DNA of 64,000 nt, from contig NZ_CP092431.1 of the NCBI RefSeq assembly GCF_022385335.1, forward strand, positions 5,704,001-5,768,000, written 5' to 3'. Made by a program: the position numbers and the translations under genes. Source of the stretch: Streptomyces deccanensis (GTDB lineage Bacteria > Actinomycetota > Actinomycetes > Streptomycetales > Streptomycetaceae). Below are positions 7,753 through 15,934 of this stretch, one piece after another (position 1 is the first letter of the stretch; each line of letters opens with the position of its first letter). Under the pieces are notes generated by a model, which was given only the letters and a program-made list of their open reading frames with translations, had not been told where the DNA came from and made no database searches.

Positions 7753-8684
7753 GCGCCTTCCTGGGCCCACTCGACGGGCCCCTGGTACGGGAAGAACTTC
7801 TCGGCGACCGCCTCCGCCGAGGCCATGCACGCCTGCTGGAGGTCGCGCAGCAGCGCCGGCAGTCCGGCCTCCAGCGCCTCGGAGTCGAGGTATTCGAGGT
7901 GGGTGCGCAGGGCGCCGATCGGACGTCGGGCCGGGTCCTGGCGGGGCCGGCCGAGCGCCGACAGGCACTCCTCCGCCGTGGTCAGGGCGTGCAGCGCCGA
8001 GCGCGGGAAGTCGCGGTCAAGGAGCAGGAACTCCGCCACCCTGGGGCTGTCGCCGAAGCCGCCGTACACCCGCGCGTACGCCTCGTCGGCGCCGCTCGCG
8101 CTCAGCAGGGTCGGCCAGTCCGGCGCGTGCGCCGCGTCCAGCACCCGTACCGACAGCAGCCGCACCGTCATGTCCACCCGCTCCAGGCTGCGGCCCAGCA
8201 CCACGAAACGCCAGCTGTCGTCCCGGCTCATCGTGGAGTCCGCGAGCCCGAAGAAGAGCGCCGCCCGACGCCGTACCAGCTCCAGATACGCGTACGGGCC
8301 GCCCGTGCGGCGCGCGGCCGTGCGCTGGTCGGCGAGCGCGTGCCAGGTGGAGTTCAGGCACTCCCACATCTCCGACGACACCGCCTCGCGGGCGCTGCGG
8401 GCGTTCAGCCGGGCCGCCCCGAGCGCGCCCTCGATCGACCCCGTCGAGCGGGCGTCGAAGGCCAGCCGGTCCAGCACCTGCTGCATGTCGCAGTGCCGGT
8501 CGGGCGCGTCGACGCCGAGGATCGCGTAGAGCGAGCGGCAGGCGGCGTCCTCGTCGCGCCAGGGGTCTTCGAGGAGGCGGTGGAGGTAGGCGTCGAGGAT
8601 GCGGCCGGTCGCGTCGGCCCGCTCCACGTACCGCCCCGTCCAGGTCAGGGCCTCGGCTATCCGGGAGAGGATCACGTCGTTCAC
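7749..8684 (-). CDS. Alpha-E domain protein
   Basis: A 311-aa protein beginning VILSRIAEALTWTGRYVERADATGR, the hallmark start of the alpha-E family (COG2307). It is all-helical with many Arg/Glu residues and no membrane segment. GTG 8684 overlaps the ATP-grasp stop by 4 bp, and AAGGAG lies about 10 bases upstream, which decides the start. Its biochemical role is not established. It always accompanies the circularly permuted ATP-grasp protein, so it is presumably its structural or catalytic partner. Confidence 0.92.
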   Translation of the reverse strand: MNDVILSRIAEALTWTGRYVERADATGRILDAYLHRLLEDPWRDEDAACRSLYAILGVDAPDRHCDMQQVLDRLAFDARSTGSIEGALGAARLNARSAREAVSSEMWECLNSTWHALADQRTAARRTGGPYAYLELVRRRAALFFGLADSTMSRDDSWRFVVLGRSLERVDMTVRLLSVRVLDAAHAPDWPTLLSASGADEAYARVYGGFGDSPRVAEFLLLDRDFPRSALHALTTAEECLSALGRPRQDPARRPIGALRTHLEYLDSEALEAGLPALLRDLQQACMASAEAVAEKFFPYQGPVEWAQEGA

Positions 8685-10225
8685 TGCTGCTGCGCTCCTT
8701 CCTGGACGACCGCGCGGGTGCCGTCGGGGCCGAGCTGGCGCGGCGCCTTCTGCGGGAGCGGGCCGCCGGGCTCCTCGGGGCGCTGCTCGGCGGGGCCCTC
8801 GGCGAGCACCCAGGTGTCCTTGGAGCCGCCGCCCTGGCTGGAGTTGACGATGAGGTTGCCCTCCTGGAGGGCGACGCGGGTCAGCCCGCCCGGCAGGACC
8901 CACACGTCGCTGCCGTCGTTGACGGCGAAGGGCCGCAGGTCGATGTGGCGCGGGGCCATCCGCTCACCGGCGAGGGTGGGGGAGGTGGACAGGGCGACCG
9001 GCCGCTGCGCGATCCAGCCGCGCGGATCGGCCGCCACGGCCTCCCGGGTCCGCTCCAGCGTCTCCCGGTCCGCCTTCGGCCCGATGACGATGCCCTGCCC
9101 GCCGGCCCCGTCGACCGGCTTGATCACCAGCCGGTCGATCTGGTCGAGAACCGCCTCCAGCTGTCCGGGCTCGTCCGGCCGGAAGGACTCCACATTCGGG
9201 AGAATCGGTTCCTCGGAGAGGTAGTAGCGGATGAGGTCGGGGACGTACGTGTAGAGCAGCTTGTCGTCCGCGATGCCGTTGCCGACGGCGTTCGCCAGCG
9301 TCACGTTGCCCGCCATCGCGGCGCTCATGACGCCGGGGCAGCCGATCACCGAGTCCGGCCGGAAGTGGAGGGGATCGAGGAAGTCGTCGTCGAGCCGCCG
9401 GTATACGACATGGACCGGCATCTCCCCGCGCGTCGTCCGCATCCACACCCGGTTGGACCGGCAGACGAGATCATGCCCCTCCACCAACTGCACGCCCATC
9501 AGCCGGGCCAGCAGGGCGTGCTCGAAGTAGGCGGCGTTGTTGGGGCCGGGCGTGAGGACGACGACACGCGGATCGCCGATCCCGCCCGGCGCGGCGGCCC
9601 GCAGCGCGGCGAGCAGCCGCTGCGCGTACCCGTCCACCGGCACCACGTGCTGCTCGGCGAAGAGGGACGGGAACACCCGGGTCATCGCCCGCCGGTTCTC
9701 GATGACGTACGACACCCCGGACGGCACCCGGACGTTGTCCTCCAGCACCCGGAAGTCGCCCGCCTCGTCCCGTACGAGGTCGATGCCGGCGACATGGATA
9801 CGAACCCCTCCCGGGGGCTCCACGCCGTGCGCGGCCCGGTGGAAATGGGGGGAGTTGAGGAGCAGCCGCCAGGGCACCACCCCGTCCTCGAAGGCCCGGC
9901 ACGGCCCGTACGCGTCGGCGAGGTACGCCTCCAACGCCCGTACGCGCTGGGCCACTCCGCGCTGGATCAGATCCCACTCCAGGGCGTCCAGGATGCGCGG
10001 CACCAGATCCAGCGGCCAGGGTCTCTCCTCGCCCGCGAAGGCGTACGTCACGCCCCGGTCGGTGAACGCGCGGGCCATCTGGTCCGCCCTGAACCGCAGT
10101 TCGGCCGGCTCGATCGGCTGGAGCGCCGCGAGCACCGGCTCATAGGCGGCCCTGACCTCACCCGGCCGCTCGAACATCTCGTCCCACGCGTCGGCCAACG
10201 CGTACGCGTCAAATATGTCCGCCAT
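8681..10225 (-). CDS. Circularly permuted ATP-grasp protein
   Basis: A 514-aa member of COG2308. Recognisable blocks are FRADQMARAFTDRGVTYAF, RIHVAGIDLVRDEAGDFRVL, RVPSGVSYVIENRRAM, LTPGPNNAAYFEHALLARL and the ATP-binding RLVIKPVDGAGGQGIVIGP, then PRHIDLRPFAVNDG. ATP-grasp enzymes activate a carboxylate as acyl phosphate and join it to an amine; for this permuted family the product is unknown. ATG 10225 has no Shine-Dalgarno but has TACCGT 7-12 bases upstream, so the message is probably leaderless. It heads the three-gene operon that includes the alpha-E and transglutaminase-like genes. Confidence 0.92.
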   Translation of the reverse strand: MADIFDAYALADAWDEMFERPGEVRAAYEPVLAALQPIEPAELRFRADQMARAFTDRGVTYAFAGEERPWPLDLVPRILDALEWDLIQRGVAQRVRALEAYLADAYGPCRAFEDGVVPWRLLLNSPHFHRAAHGVEPPGGVRIHVAGIDLVRDEAGDFRVLEDNVRVPSGVSYVIENRRAMTRVFPSLFAEQHVVPVDGYAQRLLAALRAAAPGGIGDPRVVVLTPGPNNAAYFEHALLARLMGVQLVEGHDLVCRSNRVWMRTTRGEMPVHVVYRRLDDDFLDPLHFRPDSVIGCPGVMSAAMAGNVTLANAVGNGIADDKLLYTYVPDLIRYYLSEEPILPNVESFRPDEPGQLEAVLDQIDRLVIKPVDGAGGQGIVIGPKADRETLERTREAVAADPRGWIAQRPVALSTSPTLAGERMAPRHIDLRPFAVNDGSDVWVLPGGLTRVALQEGNLIVNSSQGGGSKDTWVLAEGPAEQRPEEPGGPLPQKAPRQLGPDGTRAVVQEGAQQQ

Positions 10226-10231
10226 GGCCCG

Positions 10232-10237
10232 ACGGTA
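10232..10237 (-). promoter_or_regulatory. Predicted -10 box (TACCGT), leaderless
   Basis: On the minus strand TACCGT is followed by 6 bases and the ATG of the ATP-grasp gene. This is the spacing expected when transcription starts at or next to the start codon. Confidence 0.5.
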
Positions 10238-10739
10238 AGCGCGCTCCGTAACGCCCTGATCACCGATGCGTTTCCGCCATCTTGCGGGAACGGCCACGAC
10301 CTGCGGAAACGGAGGGTTTGAAGTACGGCCGGGTGGGGGAGACGCGGCGCGGCCGCGCGGGGGGAACAGTCACCGGGATCTCCGTCCGACGACCTGCCGT
10401 TCGCGCGGGCGTGCGGGGACGCAACAGGCCCGACGCGGCGAGGGCGCAACGGACCCGGCGCAAGGCGGGCGTGCCGGACCGAGGCGTGCGCGGGGCGCTT
10501 CCGTCGTTGACTTCAGCGAGATTCATGCGAGGAACCCCGGGCGTTTACGCCTGGGAGGAATCGCATCGTGTGGTGGCGACGCGGAGGATCGCAGTGTCCG
10601 GGAGTTCAGGTGCGGAGCGCCCGCAGGGCTGCGGCGAAGCCGGGGCAATGTCGAACGTATGGCTGGTGGGTCGCTGGATGGTGGGACAGGTGTGCGGAAG
10701 TGGTCTGTGTGTGCGGGTGGCTGTGTAGGTTCGGGTGTC
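10238..10739. other. Gene-free stretch up to tnpB
   Basis: About 500 bases between the divergent ATP-grasp operon and the tnpB remnant. The right part (from about 10525) is the left end of the transposable element. No coding sequence with proper bias is visible. Confidence 0.45.
10536..10555 (+). repeat. Left-end hairpin of the IS605-type element
   Basis: Eight-base arms with one mismatch around TTTA, followed by GGAGGAATCGCATCG. It is similar in sequence to the right-end hairpin. Confidence 0.6.
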
Positions 10740-12015
10740 ATGAAGCTGGTGGTGCAGGTCAAGCTGTTGCCGACGCCCGTACAGGCGGCGGCGCTTGAGG
10801 CGACTCTGCGTGCCTGCAACGAGGCGGCGTCCTGGGTGTCCGGGGTGGCCTTCGCCCAGGATGTGAAGCGGAATTTCGCGCTGCGCGAGCACACCTACCG
10901 CGAGATCAAGCAGCGGTGGGGCCTGGGGGCGCAGGCTGCCCAGCACGTCATCAAGAAGACCAGCGACGCCTACCGCACGCTGGCGGCGAATGAGAAGGCC
11001 GGGAACCTGGGCAAGCGGTGGCCCAAGCGGTACCGGCGCGCCACCGAGAAACCGATCACGTTCCGGCCTGACGGTGCGCAGCCCTTTGACGACCGGATGC
11101 TGTCCTGGCAGATCACCGACCGGACCGTCTCCATCTGGACGTTGTCGGGGAGGGTGAAGCAGGTTGCGTTCACCGCCTCCCCGGAGCAGCTGGCCCGTCT
11201 GGCCCTGTACCGCAAGGGCGAGTCCGACCTGCTGTACCGGAACGGCATGTGGTTCCTGAACGCCACCTGAGATCCCCGAAACCGAACCGAACGCCGATCC
11301 GGACGGCTTCCTCGGTATCGACCTGGGGATCGTGAACATCGCCACCACCTCGGACGGTCAGATCATGGCGGGGCGCGAACTCAACCGGTGACGGCTGCGT
11401 GAACGCACGCTGCGCACCAAGCTGCAAAAGAAGAACACCCCGTCTGCCAAACGCCGGCTGAAGAAGCGGCGGCGCAAGGAGGCCCGGCGGGCGAAGGACA
11501 TCAACCACAAGATCGCGAAGCATGTGGTGGCCGAGGCAGAACGCACCGGACGCGGAATCGCCCTGGAGGAACTGACGGGCATTCGCGAACGGGTACGGCT
11601 TCGCAAGCCCCAACGGGCCACCCACTCCAGCTGGAGCTTCGCTCAGCTGGGCGCGTTCATCGCGTACAAGGCCAAGAAGGCCGGGGTGCCGGTGGTGTAC
11701 GTCGATCCGGCGTACACCTCCCGCACCTGCGCCGAATGCGGCCACATCGACAGAGCGAACCGGGTCTCCCAGGCGTGGTTCGCGTGCCGGTCCTGCGGAT
11801 TCGTTGATCACGCAGACCGCAACAGCTCCCGCAACATCCGCGCCCGCGCGGAAGAGTTGTGGCGACGCGGGGCGCAGTCAACCGCCCCAGACCCACCCCC
11901 GACATCCGGGAGCGGGACCGGACGCAAGCGCAGCACCACAGCCAGTGGCGCCCGCTGTGCAAGCCCGGGGCTCCAGTCCCGGGTCGTTGACCTTGTTGCA
12001 GGGCGCACTGCCTGA
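10740..12015 (+). pseudogene. tnpB: tnpB (OrfB) pseudogene, RNA-guided nuclease family
   Basis: From ATG 10740 the frame gives the N-terminal TnpB region (KLVVQVKLLPTPVQAAALEA, NGMWFLNAT) and stops at TGA 11268. The next frame continues FLGIDLGIVNIATTSDG, so a frameshift (+1 or -2) lies near 11268. A second lesion is TGA at 11389 in NR-stop-RLRERTLRTKL, where CGA is expected. Downstream, the RuvC residues (Asp in GIDLG, Glu in ALEELTGI, Asp in DHADRN) and the zinc finger CAEC...CRSC are all kept. It ends at 12013-12015. Two separate disruptions mean no full protein is made. Confidence 0.9.
11964..11983 (+). repeat. Right-end hairpin of the IS605-type element
   Basis: Nine-base arms with one mismatch, followed by TCGTTGAC, a common right-end signature of tnpB elements in Streptomyces. 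The 3' part of the tnpB frame runs through it, where the guide RNA normally lies. Confidence 0.65.
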
Positions 12016-12142
12016 GGGGTGGAGAAACGCGGACGTAACCGCACCTATGAGGGCATAACCCTGGCGCAGCCGTGTTGCGGAGCCGGTGCGGGCCGCGCAT
12101 AGTTGCGCTGCGAGGGGGCTGGAACCGGGGGTGAATTGGGCG

Positions 12143-13255
12143 ATGGCCGGGCACGCGACCGAGGAGCATCCGCACGGTGCCGACCGGCTCTGCGCGGCCG
12201 GGGACCGCGTGTACTCCCGGGCCGTACGGCGGGGCCGGGTCCCGCGCGCGGACGCCGACCCCGTGCCCTGTCTGCTCGAACTCGCCCTGCTGCACCCCGA
12301 CCCCGACGACATGGGCTGGCTGGTGCCCACCTCGCCGCAGGAGGTCATGACCCGGCTGCTGCGCAGTGTCCACGCCGAGGTCAGCGCCAGTCAGGCCCGG
12401 GTGGGCGCGGCGGTGGACGCCGTCGAGTGGTACGCGGGCCTCGGCGGCTCCCGGGCCCGGCACGCGGCGGAGAGCACGGCGATCCGGGTGCTCGACGGGC
12501 TGTCCCGGATCCGCGCGGCGATCGACGAGGCCACCGACCGCTGTACGACCGAGGTGCTGACCGTGCAGCCCGGCGGCATCCGGCGCGAGGACGAACTGCG
12601 CGAGGGGCTGCACCGGGCGCTGGCGATGTGCCGGCGGGGTGTGCGGATGCGGGACCTGTACACGCATGTGGCCCGGCACGGGCAGGGCCTGCACAACTAC
12701 ATGGAGCTGATGGGGGAGTCGGCGGAGGCCCGCACCCTCGACGAGGTCGTGGAACGCCTCATCGTCTTCGACCGCACGGTCGCCTTCATCCCCGCGAACT
12801 CCGACCGCACCATGGCCCTGGAGATCCGCCACCCCGCGCTGGTGGAGTACCTGGTCACGGTCTTCGAACGCCTCTGGCGCCTCGGCGTCCCGCTCGCCAC
12901 GTCCCTCCCGTCGACCGGCGTCGCCGGCATCACCCACCGGGAACGGTCCATCGCGGCGCTGCTGGCGGAGGGCCACCAGGACGCGGTGGTCGCGGAGCGG
13001 CTCGGCATCAGCGTGCGCACCTGCCGCGCCCACATCGCCCGCCTCTCCGAACGCCTCGGCGCGGCCAGCCGCACGCAACTGGGCGTCCGCATCGCGGAGG
13101 CGGGCCTGGACGGGCCGCCGCGCTCCTCCCCGGACGACCTCCCGGCCCTGCCGACCCCAACTCCCGTGACGCCTACGGCCGCCACAGTCCCTACGGCTCC
13201 TACGGCTCCTACGGCTCCTACGGCTCCTGCTCCAGGATCCCCGACCGCCCGATGA
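12143..13255 (+). CDS. LuxR-type regulator, paralogue 1 of 3
   Basis: A 370-aa protein with a long N-terminal sensor region and a C-terminal LuxR HTH (GITHRERSIAALLAEGHQ, VVAERLGISVRTCRAHIARL). There is no receiver domain, so input is not phosphorelay. The N-terminus (LCAAGDRVYSRAVRRGRV, PCLLELALLHPDPDDMGWL) and middle (LDEVVERLIVFDRTVAFIP, ALEIRHPALVEYLV) align closely with the two minus-strand neighbours. ATG 12143 is chosen; GTG 12131 is possible. The C-terminus has a Thr-Ala-Pro repeat encoded by a 9-bp DNA repeat and overlaps the converging paralogue 2 by 38 bp. Confidence 0.88.
   Translation: MAGHATEEHPHGADRLCAAGDRVYSRAVRRGRVPRADADPVPCLLELALLHPDPDDMGWLVPTSPQEVMTRLLRSVHAEVSASQARVGAAVDAVEWYAGLGGSRARHAAESTAIRVLDGLSRIRAAIDEATDRCTTEVLTVQPGGIRREDELREGLHRALAMCRRGVRMRDLYTHVARHGQGLHNYMELMGESAEARTLDEVVERLIVFDRTVAFIPANSDRTMALEIRHPALVEYLVTVFERLWRLGVPLATSLPSTGVAGITHRERSIAALLAEGHQDAVVAERLGISVRTCRAHIARLSERLGAASRTQLGVRIAEAGLDGPPRSSPDDLPALPTPTPVTPTAATVPTAPTAPTAPTAPAPGSPTAR
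13191..13226. repeat. Four tandem copies of a 9-bp unit (CTACGGCTC)
   Basis: The repeat encodes Thr-Ala-Pro units at the end of paralogue 1. Its last copy contains the stop codon (TAG at 13218-13220 on the minus strand) of paralogue 2. It therefore sits in the 3' overlap of two convergent genes. Confidence 0.9.
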
Positions 13256-14210
13256 GATACCCGAGCTGAGCCCTGCTCTCACTGCCGAGTTGGGCGGCGA
13301 GCTTGGCGATGTGGAGGCGGGCGGTACGGACGTTGAGACCGAGCCGATCGGCGATGGACGTGTCGGTGTGCCCCTCGACCAGCAGGCGCGCGATGGCACG
13401 CTGGCGCGGGGTGATGCCGTCGATCACGGGCAGCTGGACGGCCTCGGGGTACATGGGCGTGGCCAGGTGCCAGAGGCGGTCGAAGGTGGTGGCGAGGAAG
13501 GAGATCAGGGCGGGATGCCGGATCTCCAGGGCCAGAGTCTGCTCGGCGTCGGCGGGAATGAACGCCACCGTGCGGTCGACGAGGATGAGCCGGTCGGTGA
13601 CCTCGTCCAGGGTGCGCGCCTGGGCGTCGCCGCGCAGTTGCTCGTAGCGGGCCCGGATGAGGGGCGAGTGCCGGAGGGTGTGGGGATAGAGCGTACGGAT
13701 GCGGGCGCCCCGGGCCAGTACGGCCTGATCGCGGCCCAGTGAACCGGCTTGGCCGTCCCGTCCGCGTGTGCCGTGCTGGTGGTTGCGCGGTTGGATGCAG
13801 AGCAGCTCCCGGCTCGCCTCGGCCAGGGCGTCGGTGAGGGCGGTGTTGATCTGCTCGACGCCGCCGAGCAGGGTGATCGCCGGCGTTCCGCTGTCGGCCG
13901 GTGCGGTCCGCCGCTCCGCGATGCGCAGTAACGGTTCGAAGGACGCCGTGAGTTGCTCCTCCCGGCGCCGTTCCTCGGCGACCCGGTCCTCGATGCCGCG
14001 CAACAGCCGGTGCAGGGCGGTCGCCGGGCCGGTCGGCTCCAGCCAGTCGGGGTCCCCGACCGCCGGGTGCAGCAGCCCGGCCTCGACCAGGCAGGGCGCC
14101 GCGACCGCCTCCTCGCCGCGCACCCGCCCCTCGCGCAGCGCCCGCGCGTACAACTCGCTGCCGGCCGCGCACAGTTCGTCCCTTCGGTGCCCGTGGACCC
14201 CGCTGGTCAC
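13218..14210 (-). CDS. LuxR-type regulator, paralogue 2 of 3
   Basis: A 330-aa protein of the same architecture: ELCAAGSELYARALREGRV at the start, then PCLVEAGLLHPAVGDPDWLEP, LDEVTDRLILVDRTVAFIP, ALEIRHPALISFLATTFDRL, and a LuxR HTH (ITPRQRAIARLLVEGHTDTS, RLGLNVRTARLHIAKLAAQL). GTG 14210 is preceded by GAGGGAAG about 11 bases away. It follows paralogue 3 on the same strand with a 22-bp gap, so both are likely one transcript. The shared middle module is probably the ligand-binding or dimer domain; its signal is unknown. Confidence 0.88.
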   Translation of the reverse strand: MTSGVHGHRRDELCAAGSELYARALREGRVRGEEAVAAPCLVEAGLLHPAVGDPDWLEPTGPATALHRLLRGIEDRVAEERRREEQLTASFEPLLRIAERRTAPADSGTPAITLLGGVEQINTALTDALAEASRELLCIQPRNHQHGTRGRDGQAGSLGRDQAVLARGARIRTLYPHTLRHSPLIRARYEQLRGDAQARTLDEVTDRLILVDRTVAFIPADAEQTLALEIRHPALISFLATTFDRLWHLATPMYPEAVQLPVIDGITPRQRAIARLLVEGHTDTSIADRLGLNVRTARLHIAKLAAQLGSESRAQLGYLIGRSGILEQEP

Positions 14211-14232
14211 TCGCGCTCGCTTCCCTCGGCCG

Positions 14233-15222
14233 TCAGTGGCTGTGCCCCTGTTCCAGGATCCCCGACTGCGCTATCAGATAGCCGAGTTGGGCCCTGCTGC
14301 CGCTGCCCAGCACGGTCGCCAGCTTGGCTATGTGGGCGCGGCAGGTGCGGACGTTCATGCCCAGGCGGCGTGCGATGGCCTCGTCCACGTGGCCTTCGAC
14401 GAGGAGCTTGGCGATGGAGTGCTGGATGTCCGTGATGCCGTCGGAGGCCGTCTCGTAGGGGGCCCCGGCACTCAGCGGGACCGCGCGGGACCACATGAAC
14501 TCGAAGACCTTGACCAGGTAGCGGACGAGTCCGGGATGGCGCAGCTCCAGGGCGACCTGCCGGTCGTCCCGCACGGGGATGAAGGCGACGCTCTCGTCGC
14601 AGATGATGAGCCGCTCTACGAGTTCGTCGATCGTCCGTATCTCCACCTTGCCGTCGCCGATCTGGTCGATGTAAGCCAGACGTTCGGGGCTGTAGCGGGC
14701 GGTGTGTTGGTACAGGGTGCGCAGCCGTACTCCCCGTTCGATCAGCGGTCGGTCGCGCTCCAGTCCTTCGATGAGCCGCTGCTCGGGGCGGCGGCGCCCG
14801 CTCGGCTGGACCGTCAGCATCTCCGTCTGGCACTCGGCGGTGGCGAGGTCGAGTGCCGTGTTGATGCGGTCCAGTCCCTCCAGGACCGTGATCGAGTGCG
14901 TGGGCGCGGTCTCCTGGGCGGTGAGGGCCATGAAGGGCTCGAAGGCGTCGGAGAGCTCGATCGACAGCCGTCTGCGCTCGCTGATCTCGCGCTCGAGGGG
15001 AGTCAGCCGCTGGGCCAGTGCGACCAGGGGGGCCACGGGACGCAGCCAGCCGATGTCGTCCGGATCCGGGTGGAGCAGCGCGAACTCCACCAGGCAGGGC
15101 GCGGATTCCACGTCGGCGCGGGCGATACGTCCTACCCGCAGGGCGTTCGCGTAGAGGCGCCCACCTTCCTCGCACAGCTCGGTCACTGAATGGGGATGTG
15201 CCGCTTTAGTTCGGTTTGTCAC
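14233..15222 (-). CDS. LuxR-type regulator, paralogue 3 of 3
   Basis: A 329-aa protein: ELCEEGGRLYANALRVGRIA, PCLVEFALLHPDPDDIGWLRP, IDELVERLIICDESVAFIP, ALELRHPGLVRYLVKVFEF and a C-terminal HTH (ITDIQHSIAKLLVEGHVDEA, RRLGMNVRTCRAHIAKLATV). GTG 15222 is set by GGTGGAG 6 bases upstream. It is divergent from the small exported-peptide gene at 15339 with 116 bp between, so it is the best candidate to control that gene. No receiver or ATPase domain is present. Confidence 0.9.
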   Translation of the reverse strand: MTNRTKAAHPHSVTELCEEGGRLYANALRVGRIARADVESAPCLVEFALLHPDPDDIGWLRPVAPLVALAQRLTPLEREISERRRLSIELSDAFEPFMALTAQETAPTHSITVLEGLDRINTALDLATAECQTEMLTVQPSGRRRPEQRLIEGLERDRPLIERGVRLRTLYQHTARYSPERLAYIDQIGDGKVEIRTIDELVERLIICDESVAFIPVRDDRQVALELRHPGLVRYLVKVFEFMWSRAVPLSAGAPYETASDGITDIQHSIAKLLVEGHVDEAIARRLGMNVRTCRAHIAKLATVLGSGSRAQLGYLIAQSGILEQGHSH

Positions 15223-15250
15223 CAAATCTCCACCCCCCAGGGTCCTGAAC

Positions 15251-15269
15251 ATGCAGGAACATGATGCAT
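15251..15269. promoter_or_regulatory. Candidate operator between LuxR gene 3 and the peptide gene
   Basis: ATGCA (15251-15255) and TGCAT (15265-15269) form a hyphenated inverted repeat, with the word GGAACATG inside and GAACATG repeated just left of it. The position between two divergent genes fits a LuxR binding site. Inference only. Confidence 0.35.
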
Positions 15270-15338
15270 CGATTATGTGGCCATGACGTGCCCGAATGAG
15301 TCATCGTCGTACCCGACGGGGGAAGAGGGGACCTTCAA

Positions 15339-15551
15339 GTGAGGACGAAGCCGACTATGCGTAACAGAATGCTTCGCTCGGTGCTTGTCGCCGCCTTCTC
15401 CACCGTTGTGGCTTTCGGTGCGCTGAGCGGCCTTTCCGGCACGGAGAGCGTTGCTCGACCGGCGAACGGTGACGAGGCGTCGACTGCCGTGGTGGCAGCT
15501 GAAGCCGGTTCTACCGCGGAGACCGGCGAACAAGACAGCGTCTGGGACTGA
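15339..15551 (+). CDS. Small exported peptide (70 aa)
   Basis: GTG 15339 follows a purine-rich GGGGGAAGAGGGGA; ATG 15357 is an alternative. The sequence has a basic N-terminus (RTKPTMRNRMLRSV), an apolar core (LVAAFSTVVAFGALSGL) and a short acidic mature part ending TGEQDSVWD. It lacks cysteines. The size and the Trp-containing acidic tail suit a processed extracellular peptide rather than an enzyme. It is coupled to the Rieske-like gene 5 bp downstream and is divergent from a LuxR-type regulator, so a signalling or regulated-peptide role is plausible but unproven. Confidence 0.75.
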   Translation: MRTKPTMRNRMLRSVLVAAFSTVVAFGALSGLSGTESVARPANGDEASTAVVAAEAGSTAETGEQDSVWD

Positions 15552-15556
15552 ATGAC

Positions 15557-15892
15557 ATGACGACTCCTCCCGACGACCGTTCCTTCCGGCGCGAGATGGC
15601 CACCGCCTATCGCTCCGGCTGGCACTTCATCGACCTGGCCACCGCCATCCCCCACAGCGGTGACTCGTTGATGGTGACCGTGTTCGGCGAACCGGTGGTG
15701 GTGACCCGGGACGAGGACGAGGACATCCGGGCGTACCGGTGTCTGCGGCGACCGCGCGGCGCGCCGCAGCCAGTACGGTGTGCCGTTCGGTACGGGATGG
15801 TCTTCGTCAATCTCGACCAGCGCGACCACCGGCTCGCCGAGCCGGAGACCCCGGCCTCCACGGCCGTCTCAGCCACCCCCCGCAGTGCCTGA
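15557..15892 (+). CDS. Short Rieske-like protein lacking the histidine ligands
   Basis: A 111-aa protein. Residues about 20-60 (GWHFIDLATAIPHSGDSLMV, VFGEPVVVTRDEDEDIRAYR) match the N-terminal strands of Rieske domains in ring-hydroxylating oxygenases, and YGMVFVNLDQ matches the strands after the cluster. The cluster segment is shortened: CxH and CxxH appear as CLR and CAVR only 13 residues apart, so both His positions are Arg. A [2Fe-2S] centre is therefore unlikely. No signal peptide is present. The start is 5 bp after the peptide stop, so the two are co-transcribed. It may be a non-catalytic binding module. Confidence 0.7.
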   Translation: MTTPPDDRSFRREMATAYRSGWHFIDLATAIPHSGDSLMVTVFGEPVVVTRDEDEDIRAYRCLRRPRGAPQPVRCAVRYGMVFVNLDQRDHRLAEPETPASTAVSATPRSA

Positions 15893-15934
15893 AGCGATTC
15901 CCCCGTCGTTTCAAATCGCTCAGGCGCTTCCCCA

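Larger units (their letters stand above)
10525..11995 (+). mobile_element. IS200/IS605-type element with tnpB only (decayed)
   Basis: The element is outlined by a left hairpin (CCCGGGCG 10536-10543 with CGCCTGGG 10548-10555), the tnpB reading region and a right hairpin (CCCGGGGCT 11964-11972 with AGTCCCGGG 11975-11983, then TCGTTGAC). No tnpA is present, so even an intact copy would need a transposase supplied from elsewhere. Such elements insert without target duplication, so exact edges cannot be read from one copy. The right-end region would also encode the guide (omega) RNA of TnpB. Confidence 0.7.

Noticed and set aside
7538..10321. A 927-codon plus-strand frame across the ATP-grasp operon
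   Set aside because: Antisense to three genes with strong family motifs; its composition is that of a shadow frame.
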